A stretch of DNA of 64,000 bases from Mucilaginibacter sp. CSA2-8R (GCF_038806765.1 NZ_CP152389.1:3162001-3226000), one strand, 5' to 3'. Positions 15,901-25,493 are shown, counted from the stretch's first letter. The notes: generated by a model from the sequence alone, not told the origin. Numbers and translations are program-made.

Positions 15901-15957
15901 GGTGGATTTTATTCACTCATTCACTCATTCAAAATTCACTCATTGGCTTTAGTTCTC

Positions 15958-17904
15958 TCATTGGCCTACCAACACCACGCCCCCGCCTGGCTGAATGGTA
16001 ACCTCAGTAGTGCCTGTTTTTTTCAAAGTCAGGTCTTTAGCGTTAGTAACCTTGTCGCTGCCATCGGCATAAACTTTTACGCTTTGGCCGGATAGCATGG
16101 GCAGCTTTAAGTTGAGTTTGAGCGGGGCCGACTGCGCGTTGATGCCGGCTATGTACCATTTGCTGCCGTGGCGGCGGGCAATCACGGCGTATTTGCCGGG
16201 GTAGCCGTCAATGTAGCGGGTTTCGTCCCAGGTGGTAGGTACTTGTTTTATAAAGTCAATCTCGAAGGAGGGTACGTCGGTCAGGTTGTTGGGCGTGATA
16301 CCGAACATCTGCACCGGGTTTTGGAACAGTACCGAGGAAGCCAGCTGGAAGGCATCGGTGGTCAAGCGTTTATTTTTGTCGGTGTTGCTTTTTACGAGGT
16401 ATTTGTTGAGCAGCACGCCGCCAAACTCCATGCTGCCCACCGTGTTGCGGATAAACGGATGCATGGTGGCGTTAAAGGCTTCAGCCTCGCGCACGTTTTG
16501 CGAAAATATCAGGTTTTCGGAGGCTACCACGGCCTCGCTGCCCACATAGTTGGGATACATGCGTTCCCAGCCACGCGGCAAGGTGGTACCATGGAAGATG
16601 ATCATTAGCCCGTACTCGTTGGCATCGGTCAGGATGTCTTCGTACAAGCGCATGGTTTCCTGCTTGTCGCCGCCAAAAAAGTCGACTTTGAGGCCTTTAA
16701 CGCCTTGGTCGCGCAGCCACCGCATTTCGGCCTTGCGCTCAACCGAGGCATTCATGCGGTTGCGCGGACCCATCGGTGCATCGTTAAACGGCCCGTTTGA
16801 GTTGTACCACAAAAACACGTCTACGCCTTTGCTGTGGGCATATTTAATGAGTTCTTGCATGCGCTCCTTGCCTATGTTTTTATCCCAAAGGGCATCTATC
16901 AAAATGTACTGAAATTTAAGATCGGCGGCTAGGTCAATAAATTTCACTTGGTCGGCATAGTTCATGCTGGGGTCTTGCCAAACAATCCAGCTCCAGGTGC
17001 CTTTGCCGTAAGTGTATGGTTTTGAGGGGGCATACAGCGGTTCCACCACATCAAAAGGAATGGTGGTTTCGGTGATGGGTTTTAAATCGGTGCCCACGGT
17101 AATGGTGCGCCACGGGGTTACGCCGGGCAGCGCAATAGCTGCGCCGGTGCTGCCAAAGCCGTTATTTTGTTTAGGATCCGGATATTTAATACTGAAAGTA
17201 CCATCGGCCGAGCCTTCGCTCAGTTGCGAGGCGCAATACAGGCTGCGCACGCCGGTTTCTGAAACCAGCACCCAGCCGCTGTTGCCTACGTGGAATAGTC
17301 CTGGAAACACGTAGCCATCGGCATGCGGCTTGGCGGCCACCAGCGGCGCGTCGGCCGTGTAAGGCGTTTCGTAGCTTGGCGTAGTGCGCGACCAGCCCGC
17401 AGTTGGCCCCATCATGGGCGCTAAAAAGCGGGTGGTTGTGGCCGGAAACTTAAAGCCCGTAGCCTCGCTTTGTATCACGCAGCTCAGGGTTTCTTTCCAG
17501 TTAGGCAGCTCGTACCTAAAGGCAATGTTATTATCGCTCACCTGGAAAACGATGCTGATTTTGCGCTGCTGCGCATTTTCCAGGTTGATCGTAAGCTTGT
17601 TAGCCGCATAATGCACCTGTGACACCTTAGCCCTATCGAGCGTGTATTGCTGGTCTACGTTACCTTCAGTTTTGCCTACCAATTTGAGGCCCGACGCAAA
17701 ATCGCCTTCGTTACTTTGCAGCCCCAGCGGCGAGTTATCGAGCATGGTTTTGCCTTTATAGGTTACGGCATACTGGGCCTTACCGCCCTGCAGCCTGAAA
17801 CTGAGGGCCGTTTGTTTATCAGGACTATATACGGTGGCATCCTGCGCCCAAAGCCGCGCCGTGCACGAAAGAATGAAGACGGATAACGCAAACGCTTTTT
17901 TCAT
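15958..17904 (-). CDS. Glycoside hydrolase family 97 (alpha-glucosidase or alpha-galactosidase)
   Basis: This is a full-length, 648-residue secreted GH97 enzyme. It has a signal peptide (1-21, ending 'RLWAQ'), the N-terminal beta-sandwich (about 25-275), the catalytic TIM barrel (about 290-560, with 'GTWSWIVWQDPSMNYADQ' and 'KFQYILIDALWDKNIG') and a C-terminal beta domain. Asp408 in 'GVKGLKVDFFGGD' sits where retaining GH97 members (such as BtGal97a) have their Asp nucleophile, whereas inverting SusB-type enzymes use Glu. This favours a retaining alpha-galactosidase-like activity, by inference. It stands alone, not in a SusCD locus. Confidence 0.93.
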   Translation of the reverse strand: MKKAFALSVFILSCTARLWAQDATVYSPDKQTALSFRLQGGKAQYAVTYKGKTMLDNSPLGLQSNEGDFASGLKLVGKTEGNVDQQYTLDRAKVSQVHYAANKLTINLENAQQRKISIVFQVSDNNIAFRYELPNWKETLSCVIQSEATGFKFPATTTRFLAPMMGPTAGWSRTTPSYETPYTADAPLVAAKPHADGYVFPGLFHVGNSGWVLVSETGVRSLYCASQLSEGSADGTFSIKYPDPKQNNGFGSTGAAIALPGVTPWRTITVGTDLKPITETTIPFDVVEPLYAPSKPYTYGKGTWSWIVWQDPSMNYADQVKFIDLAADLKFQYILIDALWDKNIGKERMQELIKYAHSKGVDVFLWYNSNGPFNDAPMGPRNRMNASVERKAEMRWLRDQGVKGLKVDFFGGDKQETMRLYEDILTDANEYGLMIIFHGTTLPRGWERMYPNYVGSEAVVASENLIFSQNVREAEAFNATMHPFIRNTVGSMEFGGVLLNKYLVKSNTDKNKRLTTDAFQLASSVLFQNPVQMFGITPNNLTDVPSFEIDFIKQVPTTWDETRYIDGYPGKYAVIARRHGSKWYIAGINAQSAPLKLNLKLPMLSGQSVKVYADGSDKVTNAKDLTLKKTGTTEVTIQPGGGVVLVGQ

Positions 17905-17969
17905 GAAGTGGGTATAAGTGTGTTTTGTTGGTTAGGATTATGGTGCCAAGATAAGGGAAAATTAAGGCA

Positions 17970-18060
17970 ATGAGCGAATGAGTGGGTGGTGAATGAGTGA
18001 ATTTTCAAGTCAATGAGTGAATCTTGAATGAACGAATGAGTGAATTGACCGATCGAAATT
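17970..18060. repeat. AATGAGTG-type degenerate array (family G)
   Basis: Loosely spaced repeats of AATGAGTGAAT-like units occur five to six times here, with non-constant spacing. Similar arrays are at 15,904-15,962, 30,340-30,390, 34,560-34,590 and 44,325-44,365. Confidence 0.6.
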
Positions 18061-18084
18061 TACTTTTGGCTCTTGGTTCTCCCG

Positions 18085-18216
18085 CCAATCCTGTCATTCC
18101 GAACGATAGAGAGAAATCTTGTTTCTCGCGATAAATGAATTACTTTTCTCTACGTCTGTATTCGTGACTCCAAATTCCCCATCCTGGCTCTTGATTCTTG
18201 GCTCTTGATTCTTATA
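18085..18216. repeat. Composite repeat E-H, copy 1
   Basis: The order is: 'gtcattccgaacgatagaga' (E), 'tctcgcgataaatgaattac', 'ctacgtctgtattcgtgact', and a run of TTGGCTCTTGATTC units (H). The same order is found at 33,080-33,237. The H end fuses directly to the truncated pseudogene that follows. Confidence 0.7.
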
Positions 18217-18554
18217 TTTAGTGACTTATGATTATAACCGCAACTTTATTGTAGTAAAGCAAAAGCCGAACTACCAGGGTTTTAAAGATATGATTGGCTC
18301 GGAATTATTAACGGATTCAAAGCAACACGCTGACAGCACTGAAAGCGAGCGGGTAAAAATGGATACTAAAGCCGACAGCATTTTAAAGCACGATCCCTTT
18401 TATCAATCGGTTTTTCAAAAACCCGGTTAACTACTGGACTATTGTACACAGCAAGAAAAAGGTACAGGGCCCGCTCACCCTGCCCGAGCATGAGCAAAAA
18501 CGAAGAGAACTTGAAATACCCAAAAGCGTTAAACTACAATATGCACCTACCTAA
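18209..18554 (+). pseudogene. 5'-truncated and frameshifted remnant, DUF3997-like lipoprotein
   Basis: Reading starts in the H repeat and gives 'DYNRNFIVVKQKPNYQGF...' to 'FYQSVFQKP'. One base too many in AAACCCGGTT (near 18,422) brings a stop. In the next frame the sequence continues 'VNYWTIVHSKKKVQGPLTLP' and 'KRRELEIPKSVKLQYAPT', ending at 18,554. The 'YD.NFI..KQ....YWTI..' pattern resembles DUF3997-type small proteins. The N-terminus with its signal peptide is missing. Loss of the 5' end at the repeat and a frameshift both argue for a dead gene. Confidence 0.65.
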
Positions 18555-19476
18555 ACTTATGCGCTGCCTCATCCTTTTACTGCTTTTACTCACCGGCAAC
18601 CGCTTATGGGCAGCAAACGCTATTGACAGCCTCCAAACCGACCACGATGTGGAATTATTTGCCACCCGTATTGTTAAAGAGTTTTACCAATTTAAAAAAT
18701 TGGTAGCCGTGGCACCCTCAACCGATTTCATCAATCAAAACACCAATTGCGACAGCATAGCCTTGCGCTGGAAGGGTAAAAACTGGCAGAAGGCCGATTT
18801 TAACCAAGACGGCAAAACCGACTTGTTTGTTATCTTGCATGAAGATAACAGCCGCTTTCAACCATACATCATTATGGACGACGGACCTCGCGGCTTTACA
18901 CTGCACAACCTAAAGCGCAGCCTATCTTACACATGTGAGCTGGCCCGTGTTGCCGCTATTGGCCAGCAGCCTGCACTGCTGTATTATTATATTAAGGAGG
19001 AACCCACCCGGCAAATATTGAATAACCTCGATCATATACAGGTAAACACGCTTATTTACAAGTTTGGTGGTTTTGTTGAATATAATCGCCATCCACAGCC
19101 CATAGCTGTAAATACCATTTATTTAAAAACTTTTGGTGCATGGGCAGGTAACTCGGATTTTGAGCTTACTATCAGGTCTGATGGTAAAGCCATTTATAAA
19201 CCGCTTGCCTGGACTTCCAAAAAAACCCAGCAAACCGGCATCATAGCGCCCGACAGACTTAAAGAGATAACAGGTTTGCTAAGTTACATTCGTTTGCGGC
19301 AACTCAAAAGCAGTTATGCAGTAACGTGGTCAGACGACCAAACCGCAATTCTTAAAATAAGCCTGGCAAACGGGTCTGTTAAAACCATTGATGATTATGG
19401 CCTGCGGGGCACCTTCGGTTTATCGCATTTGTACAAGTTATTGTTTGATTTAAGAACCAGTGAGGTTTGGCATTAA
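18541..19476 (+). CDS. Secreted protein with DUF6438-like C-terminal domain
   Basis: This 311-residue protein starts at the ATG at 18,541 with a clear signal peptide ('LILLLLLLTGNRLWAANA'). A longer frame upstream is the tail of the neighbouring pseudogene and is rejected. 'ADFNQDGKTDLFVILHED' near residue 85 is an FG-GAP/Ca-loop-like Asp-rich motif. The C-terminal third ('FELTIRSDGKAIYK' to 'TIDDYGLRGTFGLSHLYKLL') resembles DUF6438. The role is unknown. Its stop directly abuts the remnant on the other strand with no gap. Confidence 0.75.
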   Translation: MHLPKLMRCLILLLLLLTGNRLWAANAIDSLQTDHDVELFATRIVKEFYQFKKLVAVAPSTDFINQNTNCDSIALRWKGKNWQKADFNQDGKTDLFVILHEDNSRFQPYIIMDDGPRGFTLHNLKRSLSYTCELARVAAIGQQPALLYYYIKEEPTRQILNNLDHIQVNTLIYKFGGFVEYNRHPQPIAVNTIYLKTFGAWAGNSDFELTIRSDGKAIYKPLAWTSKKTQQTGIIAPDRLKEITGLLSYIRLRQLKSSYAVTWSDDQTAILKISLANGSVKTIDDYGLRGTFGLSHLYKLLFDLRTSEVWH

Positions 19477-19640
19477 TTAAGGTTTTGCCTGTAAACGGGT
19501 ATCGGGCGTAACTATGGGCCGCCCAAAGGTGGGGATGATTAGTTTGCCCTTCATCTGCGGAAAAATGGCCCGTAGCCTGGCTTCATTTTCGATTTTTGGA
19601 TTAATATAAAAACAGTGCTGTTGAGGTGTGAATGAGTAAA
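19477..19640 (-). pseudogene. 3' remnant duplicate of the NTF2-like gene at 22,333
   Basis: About 50 codons match the C-terminus of the protein at 22,333-22,872 ('INPK.ENEARL.AIFPQMKG' then 'KLIIPTFG.PI.TPD'). The DNA is also nearly the same over about 110 bp. The match stops upstream of 'QHCFYINPK', and the preceding sequence is unrelated and ends in a hairpin. No signal peptide or body of the protein is left. Confidence 0.75.
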
Positions 19641-19721
19641 CAAACGGGTAAGTGAAGTTCACATTTTTATACCGGCCGCCAGCTAAGCACAGGTAGTGGT
19701 AAAAACTTTTTCTTACATCAT

Positions 19722-19756
19722 AAAAACGGCCGCAGTCTCGCACTGCAGCCGTTTTT
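19722..19756. terminator. Strong bidirectional hairpin
   Basis: AAAAACGGCCGCAGT and ACTGCAGCCGTTTTT pair as a 15-bp stem with one mismatch around a short loop. It has a T-run on either strand and so can stop transcription both ways. A worn relative is at 19,904-19,928. Confidence 0.65.
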
Positions 19757-19962
19757 CCCTAAAAACAGGAAAAGAATTTTGAAATCCCTTTCCACCTTGC
19801 ACTTTACTGTAATTATGAACGCCAGGCGCACTTTACACAAGTTAGTTTAATACCGATGTGCGCCAGTTTTTTGATACTAAATAAAGGTGAGGAGATTTAA
19901 TAAAATGGCTGCAATCTCGCACCACAGCCAATTCAACCTAAACAACTAAAACAATTGATATA

Positions 19963-20088
19963 ATGAACACCACGCCCACTAAGGCGCCTTTTAAAAAGCA
20001 AACAAATGGCACTAAGGCTTACATAACCCCGCATGCTATGGTATGGATAACATACCTGGTAAACAGGCCGGCGCATCACCGGATTTAG
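19963..20088 (+). CDS. Possible 41-residue peptide
   Basis: A short frame of 42 codons starts at an ATG after an A/T-rich stretch ('acaattgatataATG'). The product is basic (Lys-rich first half) with a hydrophobic patch 'YITPHAMVWITYLVN'. No homologous family is known to me, and the surrounding 420-bp gap has several hairpins (19,722-19,756; 19,810-19,855). It may be chance. Confidence 0.25.
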   Translation: MNTTPTKAPFKKQTNGTKAYITPHAMVWITYLVNRPAHHRI

Positions 20089-20163
20089 GCTTACGCCGGC
20101 CCTCACTAAAAAAATTAATGAATCAACAAGGCATACCGGTTTCAGGCACATCCTGCTAAATCT

Positions 20164-21813
20164 TTACAACCCTATTTTAGCGTATGGTACGCGTATACCC
20201 TTTACTCTATAAAAGTAGGGGTCTTTATAAGAGCCGCTGCAGTCGCCTTTATTACAGGCACTAAAGTTTAAACAATAAGTAAGCAGCAGCTCGTTGCGCC
20301 CGTTGGCATGCTCGGGATGTACCACCGGTGTATAATACCGGGCGTAGCCACCATTCAGGTTTTCTTGTATGGTATACACTTTGGTGCGCGCCGTAAACGG
20401 ACCGGTAATGTTTGATGATGTAGCGATGTAAATGTTCCGCTGGTCCGAACAGTCAAAGCCCTGGTCCATCGTCATGAGTACGTATTTATTATTTACAAAA
20501 GCAATATTGCTGGTGCCCAGCGCATCGGTTACGCGGGAGGTATTACCCGTTACCGGTGTATTTACCCAAGCCGATCCGTTCCAGAAAGTCCACGATTGAG
20601 GGTTGCTTGACGGGAAGCGGGCCAGGTAAATATTGGATGAAAAACCAAAACCGGTATCTTGAAACCCATAGGCATATACATATCCGTCAATACCCTTAAT
20701 CATGCCGGTTGAGTAATTGATAGCGGTTTGATTGCTCATATTGGCTGGTGTAGTACGCACGCCGGTCCAGGCGTTGCCGGTACCCTCGGTAATATCCCAG
20801 AGCGACTGCCGCGCTATGGATAGCCCCTGCCCCTCGCCTACTTGTACGTATACATGGTTGCCAATCTCAACGCCAGGGCCGGGCCAGGCAAAGCTATCGC
20901 CGGGCTGTATATCACATATCCGCCTGCTGCCATTGCGGGTAACGTTGGGCGCATCACTGGCCCAGTTAGTGGTTGATGGCTGCACCAGCATCGAGTTACC
21001 ATAATCAATAATATCGCCGCAGGCAAACATACTATTTGATAACAGCCTCGAACCATCAGTAGCATCCTGCGTTACCCACAGCACCTTGCCGGCATTGCTG
21101 CTCCACGTAAGCGGAATGCTGTTGCCCTGGTCAAACGCTACTGAGCCCTGCGCGGGGTTGTTACGGTTAAAAAAGCGCACCACCTGGTCGTCGCGGTAAG
21201 TGCTGGGCGTGCGTTGGGTTAGCACCCAGCGTTGCCGGTTATCGGTGTTGGGTGTTTCTTGTATTATAGCTGTACCGTTGCTGGTTGAGCCGTTGGCGTT
21301 GGCCAGTGCCAGGCCATTACCTTTATTAATGATGTTATACTGCCCGGTAGTACCAATTTCGGTAATACGCCACAACTGCTGGTCGGCCAGTACCGGAAAC
21401 TCGGCATATTGCTGCAACTGTGTACCGGAGGTGGTAGTTGCACTGGGCACATCTAAAATTTTGCCGCTAAACGAGTTGCGGATATGATAGTACTTTACGC
21501 CGTTTACCGTGGTACGGTAAATAATATACCAGCGCTGCCAGGCATCGCGTTCATCATCAGCAGTGGCGCCAAACTGTACAATTTTTTGCTGATCGAGGTA
21601 CTTTTCGTTAGCGCCGGGGTTACCTGTAACTTCTAAAAACTTACCGCCCGTTACGCACGAAATTTTGTACTCGCCATAATCTGACGTAATAGCCATGGTG
21701 GCTTTGGCCATACCGGCGGGTTGGGCATTGGCAGGTAAAATATCGGCCGGACGTTTACAGCTGTGTGTGGCAAAAGCAGCTGCCAGTACTAAAAAAGTAA
21801 AGCTTTTTCTCAT
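20164..21813 (-). CDS. Secreted lipoprotein with ricin B-like lectin domain and five-bladed-propeller-like DUF4185/DUF5005-type domain
   Basis: This 549-residue protein has a lipoprotein signal ending 'FATHSC' (Cys19). Residues about 50-205 are a ricin-type beta-trefoil, with repeated 'QRWYI', 'QLWRI' and 'QRWVL' QxW motifs. Residues about 210-549 look like a beta-propeller glycan-binding or hydrolase-like domain of the DUF4185/DUF5005 kind ('GDIIDYGNSMLV', 'PGPGVEIGNHVYVQVGEG', 'TGFGFSSNIYLARF', 'NGGYARYYTPVVHPEH'). It probably binds or processes polysaccharide at the cell surface. The gene is bracketed by direct repeats (see the remnant at 19,477). Confidence 0.82.
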   Translation of the reverse strand: MRKSFTFLVLAAAFATHSCKRPADILPANAQPAGMAKATMAITSDYGEYKISCVTGGKFLEVTGNPGANEKYLDQQKIVQFGATADDERDAWQRWYIIYRTTVNGVKYYHIRNSFSGKILDVPSATTTSGTQLQQYAEFPVLADQQLWRITEIGTTGQYNIINKGNGLALANANGSTSNGTAIIQETPNTDNRQRWVLTQRTPSTYRDDQVVRFFNRNNPAQGSVAFDQGNSIPLTWSSNAGKVLWVTQDATDGSRLLSNSMFACGDIIDYGNSMLVQPSTTNWASDAPNVTRNGSRRICDIQPGDSFAWPGPGVEIGNHVYVQVGEGQGLSIARQSLWDITEGTGNAWTGVRTTPANMSNQTAINYSTGMIKGIDGYVYAYGFQDTGFGFSSNIYLARFPSSNPQSWTFWNGSAWVNTPVTGNTSRVTDALGTSNIAFVNNKYVLMTMDQGFDCSDQRNIYIATSSNITGPFTARTKVYTIQENLNGGYARYYTPVVHPEHANGRNELLLTYCLNFSACNKGDCSGSYKDPYFYRVKGIRVPYAKIGL

Positions 21814-22332
21814 AATTAATAATTGGTGGTTATTTACAATGGTTAATACACAACAAAATGAAAAATCGATTTAGCTAAAACTTATATAAAACTATTTGAA
21901 CGTTATTAAATCACTAAAAATTGAATTATTCTGTATCAAAGGATGGTTATTCCTTTTTGCTGCAATGAGCTATGCTGCAACTGTATGGTAAATATATGCA
22001 ACCAAACAAATAAACAGCAACCACTATAAAACTTTTTTATAACTGATTTACAGACTTTTAAGATACATTTTAAGTATAGGCACATGAAACAGCACTTTTA
22101 AGACGCCATTTTTTGCTAAAACAATTTACCTAGATTGAATATGTTTCAAATTTTACATTAACTGCAAGACGGACAACGTTTTATAAATGTCAAACTTACG
22201 CTTTATTTTAACGGTGCATTGTAATAACTGTCTAGCATCCTTATGTGATGCCACATACGCCTATACTGCACTATATAATTTCAGGGCGATTGATAACGAT
22301 GCAGCCTGCTTTTGAGAGGTTAGCAGATGGCA
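21814..22332. other. Intergenic region, no gene seen
   Basis: This is A/T-rich DNA upstream of the lectin gene. I find no open frame with family features, no repeat of the families seen elsewhere and no strong hairpin. It presumably holds the lectin gene's promoter, but I see no clear TAnnTTTG box. Confidence 0.5.
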
Positions 22333-22872
22333 TTACTTTTTGGCATCAGGGGTAAATATGGGCTGTCCAAAGGTGGGGATGATTAGTTTGCCCTTCATCT
22401 GCGGAAAAATGGCCCACAGCCTTGCTTCGTTTTCGGCTTTCGGGTTAATAAAAAACCAGTGCTGCCCGGCATCTTCGCTTACTGCCAGCGTACATGACTG
22501 TGCCGAAAGCGTACCCCCCGGTACCTGCATAACCAGGGTTTGCGGCACTACCGAAAAGTATAACTGGTCTATTTTGCTTACTTCGCCCGGGCGGCCAATG
22601 GTAAAGCTTTTAATGGCTATACCCTGGCTCTTCATCACTTCAAAACTTTTATTGACGATGCTCAGCAAACTGTCTTTACCGCCAGCCTCGGCAACAAGCT
22701 TAGGGTGCGTATAAGCTAATACGGTTTCAAAATCACTTTTTACCGTGGCGTCACCAATTTTTTGCACCAGCGCCGCAATCTGTGCCTGCTGTTGCTGTTG
22801 GGTAGTGGGTTGGGCTGATGATTTAATTGTACACGTTAAAGTAACAAATAGCAATAAGCAAAGGCGTTTCAT
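22333..22872 (-). CDS. Secreted NTF2/SnoaL-like protein, unknown
   Basis: From the ATG at 22,872 this is 179 residues with a signal peptide ('LCLLLFVTLTCTIKSSAQ'). A mixed alpha/beta body follows ('ALVQKIGDATVKSDFETVLAYTHPKLVAEAGG'), which fits an NTF2/SnoaL-like fold. The C-terminus 'FINPKAENEARLWAIFPQMK' is duplicated as a remnant at 19,477. A TATCTTTC box sits four bases before the ATG. The gene is divergent from the next one across 55 bp. Confidence 0.72.
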   Translation of the reverse strand: MKRLCLLLFVTLTCTIKSSAQPTTQQQQQAQIAALVQKIGDATVKSDFETVLAYTHPKLVAEAGGKDSLLSIVNKSFEVMKSQGIAIKSFTIGRPGEVSKIDQLYFSVVPQTLVMQVPGGTLSAQSCTLAVSEDAGQHWFFINPKAENEARLWAIFPQMKGKLIIPTFGQPIFTPDAKK

Positions 22873-22927
22873 GCCCGAAAGATAGCAAGGGTTAAGCAAT
22901 AATTGTTATTTTCGAAACAACAAAACC

Positions 22928-23791
22928 ATGAACCTCACACCTCTATTAAAACCCTTCAACTTGAAATATCTTATTACCCTATCTTTTTCATTGCTGTTGC
23001 AATTGGCCTGCCAGGCGCAACCCTATACCCCAATCAGCTTAACACAAAAAATATTTTCGGCTGATAGCTTTCCCGATCTTAAAAAGTATTGTACCGGAGA
23101 GTACCAGGGCCGCCCCAACGGACAGGATTTGCCGCCGGGTGCCAAAGTGAGCTGTACCCTGCTGGCTCAAAATAACCGAACCGCTGTGGTAAATGTTAAT
23201 TTAACCAACAGCAGCGGCCAAACGTACGATATGTACCTGCACCTCAAAAAAGATTCGGTATGGAAAGCGGCCGCGTTTCGGGCGTTAGCGCTTACCGGTA
23301 TTATTGAGGAAATAAACCGGCAATTAAAATTGCTTAGCCCCAAACAGGTAGACAGCATAATTGCCGCACCGGGCAAAGCGGGTAAACTTTTTAAAAGCCG
23401 GGCCGAATACGAATTTATGCTGGGTAACACCACGTTAACTTTGGCTTCAGACTCACAACTGGTAGCGCATTTTACAAAAAACAAAGCAACGTTTGAAAGC
23501 CTTAAGAATGACCTGCTTAAAAACGGCATCTTAAAATTAGACGGTAGCGCAAAGCGAACCAAAAACCCGGATGCCATGATGAAAAGTCTAAAGGATTTAC
23601 GGCTCGAAAGCGCCTTTCGCGAACGGGAAGAAGTGCCCCACAACATCAATTTTTTAATTGGCGGCATTATCGATAATAGTGTAGGATACCTATATATACC
23701 AAAAGAGCAAAACGTACCCAAAATGTCGCCCGGTGAGTATATCATGATCCGCAAAATAGTCGACGGCTGGTATTTATATAAAACTACTTAA
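22928..23791 (+). CDS. Secreted protein, unknown
   Basis: This 287-residue protein has a signal peptide of about 31 residues ending 'QLACQAQ'; the Cys could also make it a lipoprotein. The mature part has a beta-rich N-terminal half ('TAVVNVNLTNSSGQTYDMYLHLKKDSVWKAA', like an Ig- or lipocalin-type sheet) and a Lys-rich helical C-terminal half. No family is recognised. An upstream motif CAATAATTGTTATTTTCGA (22,897-22,915) recurs before the gene at 38,348. Confidence 0.7.
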   Translation: MNLTPLLKPFNLKYLITLSFSLLLQLACQAQPYTPISLTQKIFSADSFPDLKKYCTGEYQGRPNGQDLPPGAKVSCTLLAQNNRTAVVNVNLTNSSGQTYDMYLHLKKDSVWKAAAFRALALTGIIEEINRQLKLLSPKQVDSIIAAPGKAGKLFKSRAEYEFMLGNTTLTLASDSQLVAHFTKNKATFESLKNDLLKNGILKLDGSAKRTKNPDAMMKSLKDLRLESAFREREEVPHNINFLIGGIIDNSVGYLYIPKEQNVPKMSPGEYIMIRKIVDGWYLYKTT

Positions 23792-23934
23792 GTTTTACTG
23801 CTGATGAACTATTTTTTCAATCGCTAAAAAAAGAGTGGGATGCTGATATGCGTCAGCATAACTGCACCAGAAAGGCAAGTTTGACGCTACAACCGCGATG
23901 ATAGCATCAACTTCAAGCAACTTATATCAACACT

Positions 23935-24531
23935 ATGCAATTAAATCTGCGCCCTGCACTGCTCGGCATCATCATACTAAGTGCAACTGTTTGGCTGATG
24001 TACCACGATGGATTATTTACGCGGTATAATTATATGACTGCCCAATGGGATAAATATCAGGGTCGGACATCATTAGTTGCTTATGGAGAGCGCTTGCGAA
24101 TGGAACTGCAGCTAAAGATGATAGCCCTTGCCAAAGATTTTCAGATTAAAACAATTGCGGATTGCAACATATCTACGGCGGCAGTTCGGGGCGCCCAAGC
24201 CTATAATAACGTGATGATGCAGGCACTCAGCAAAAAACCGGGTGCAGGCTGGAAAGCCGCATTCGACAAAAGTGCAGACTCTTTGTACCGTTTGCAAAGC
24301 AGTGAGGTGGTTTATCGCGCTGTGATGAAACACCCAGGCGTAGTACAGGATATAGCGCGTTTAGACTCGGTGCTGGGCCGCGGCAAATCGGGCATAATGG
24401 TTAGCAACCTGTATAACGACAGCGTCCGTAAAGCATATACGGTTTATCCATACGGGCAAGGCCGGCATCACATCTATAAAAAATACAGTGTAAATATTTA
24501 TACGCTAAAAGTTAGTGAGTACATAAATTAG
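23935..24531 (+). CDS. Membrane-anchored protein, unknown
   Basis: This 198-residue protein starts with one hydrophobic segment (about residues 8-22, 'LLGIIILSATVWLMYHDG'), which could be an anchor or uncleaved signal. The rest is soluble. It shares a 'FQIKTIADCNISTAAVRGAQAYNNVM' helix and a 'HHIYKKYSVNIYTLK' end with no family I can name. It lies in a run of four same-strand secreted-protein genes (22,928 to 26,228), 41 bp before the next. Confidence 0.65.
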   Translation: MQLNLRPALLGIIILSATVWLMYHDGLFTRYNYMTAQWDKYQGRTSLVAYGERLRMELQLKMIALAKDFQIKTIADCNISTAAVRGAQAYNNVMMQALSKKPGAGWKAAFDKSADSLYRLQSSEVVYRAVMKHPGVVQDIARLDSVLGRGKSGIMVSNLYNDSVRKAYTVYPYGQGRHHIYKKYSVNIYTLKVSEYIN

Positions 24532-24572
24532 CGCTTTTACTAAACATTGCATCAACAATAAAACCTTACCCC

Positions 24573-25208
24573 ATGCTTCGTCAAATTACACTTTACCTTT
24601 CGCTTTTAGCTGCCACTGGTTGCCGGGCGCAAACCAACCCTGCGGCGGGCAACAGCCAACCGCTGGCCGACACCGTACAGAACTACCGCGCCCTGCTTAC
24701 CCGGTTAGAACAGCAGTCGGCCGATAAAACTTACGATTACCTGGGTACCATCCAATCTACCATTGATTTCGGTACTAAAACCAATAACCTTGCAGAATAC
24801 CCTGACGGGCTGATACCAGGGTTGCCGCTGGAACGTGCTGAAAAAGCGATGAAAAAACTAAGCGGTAAAAACGAAACTGTCATTACCCAGGATACCATTA
24901 CCCTGCTGATTGATTACCCGTTAACCCGCGAAACCCGGTTGAAAGTAAACTCTCAAGACGGCTTTACCCGTGCAGAATTGTTTCAAACCATCAGCCAGGC
25001 CTACTACCGGCTGTTTGATGAAGAAGAGGCCAGTGCCACCGTAAAAACTATACCTGCCGCGCAGCGTACCGCTGTATACAACCGTAACCAAACCAACGGT
25101 AAATACGGCATCTGGGGCCACGACATTGCCGATTTAATTTTGATGGCGGCTGACGTTTATCAAACCCCGCAGGGCGAAATCATATTGAGCTTAAATATCG
25201 AATCGTAA
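24573..25208 (+). CDS. Lipoprotein of unknown function
   Basis: This 211-residue protein has a short lipoprotein signal ending 'LAATGC' (Cys17). The mature domain is acidic, and 'FTRAELFQTISQAYYRLFDEEEAS' is a clear helix. 'GIWGHDIADLILMAADVYQT' near the end is distinctive. The pattern occurs in Bacteroidota hypothetical lipoproteins, but I cannot name a family. It is likely co-transcribed with the preceding gene (41-bp gap). Confidence 0.72.
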   Translation: MLRQITLYLSLLAATGCRAQTNPAAGNSQPLADTVQNYRALLTRLEQQSADKTYDYLGTIQSTIDFGTKTNNLAEYPDGLIPGLPLERAEKAMKKLSGKNETVITQDTITLLIDYPLTRETRLKVNSQDGFTRAELFQTISQAYYRLFDEEEASATVKTIPAAQRTAVYNRNQTNGKYGIWGHDIADLILMAADVYQTPQGEIILSLNIES

Positions 25209-25493
25209 CGGATGTGGATATTCGGGCCGATCAAACTAATGCCTTACAGCGCATGATTGCTTTTGCGAAGATAGAGCTTATTATATGGTGAAACGGGAGA
25301 TTGCTGAAACAAACCTCCCGCTTAAAACTCATCTAACCCATTATATCCATGCCCGTTGGCATCTCATACGCTAAGTAACAAACACTTAACTGGCAGTTGC
25401 GCAAAGCGGCAACCTTGTTCAAAAATTCCGATATTCATCAGCTAAACAGATTATAATATTAATACCCATTGCATAAAATACAATATTCAACCT

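Noticed and set aside
16168..16912. Several frames antisense to the GH97 gene
   Set aside because: They lie within a complete GH97 enzyme and show no independent features.
15904..18060. Possible CRISPR array in the AATGAGTG repeats
   Set aside because: The units are short and irregularly spaced, there are no constant-length spacers and no cas genes.
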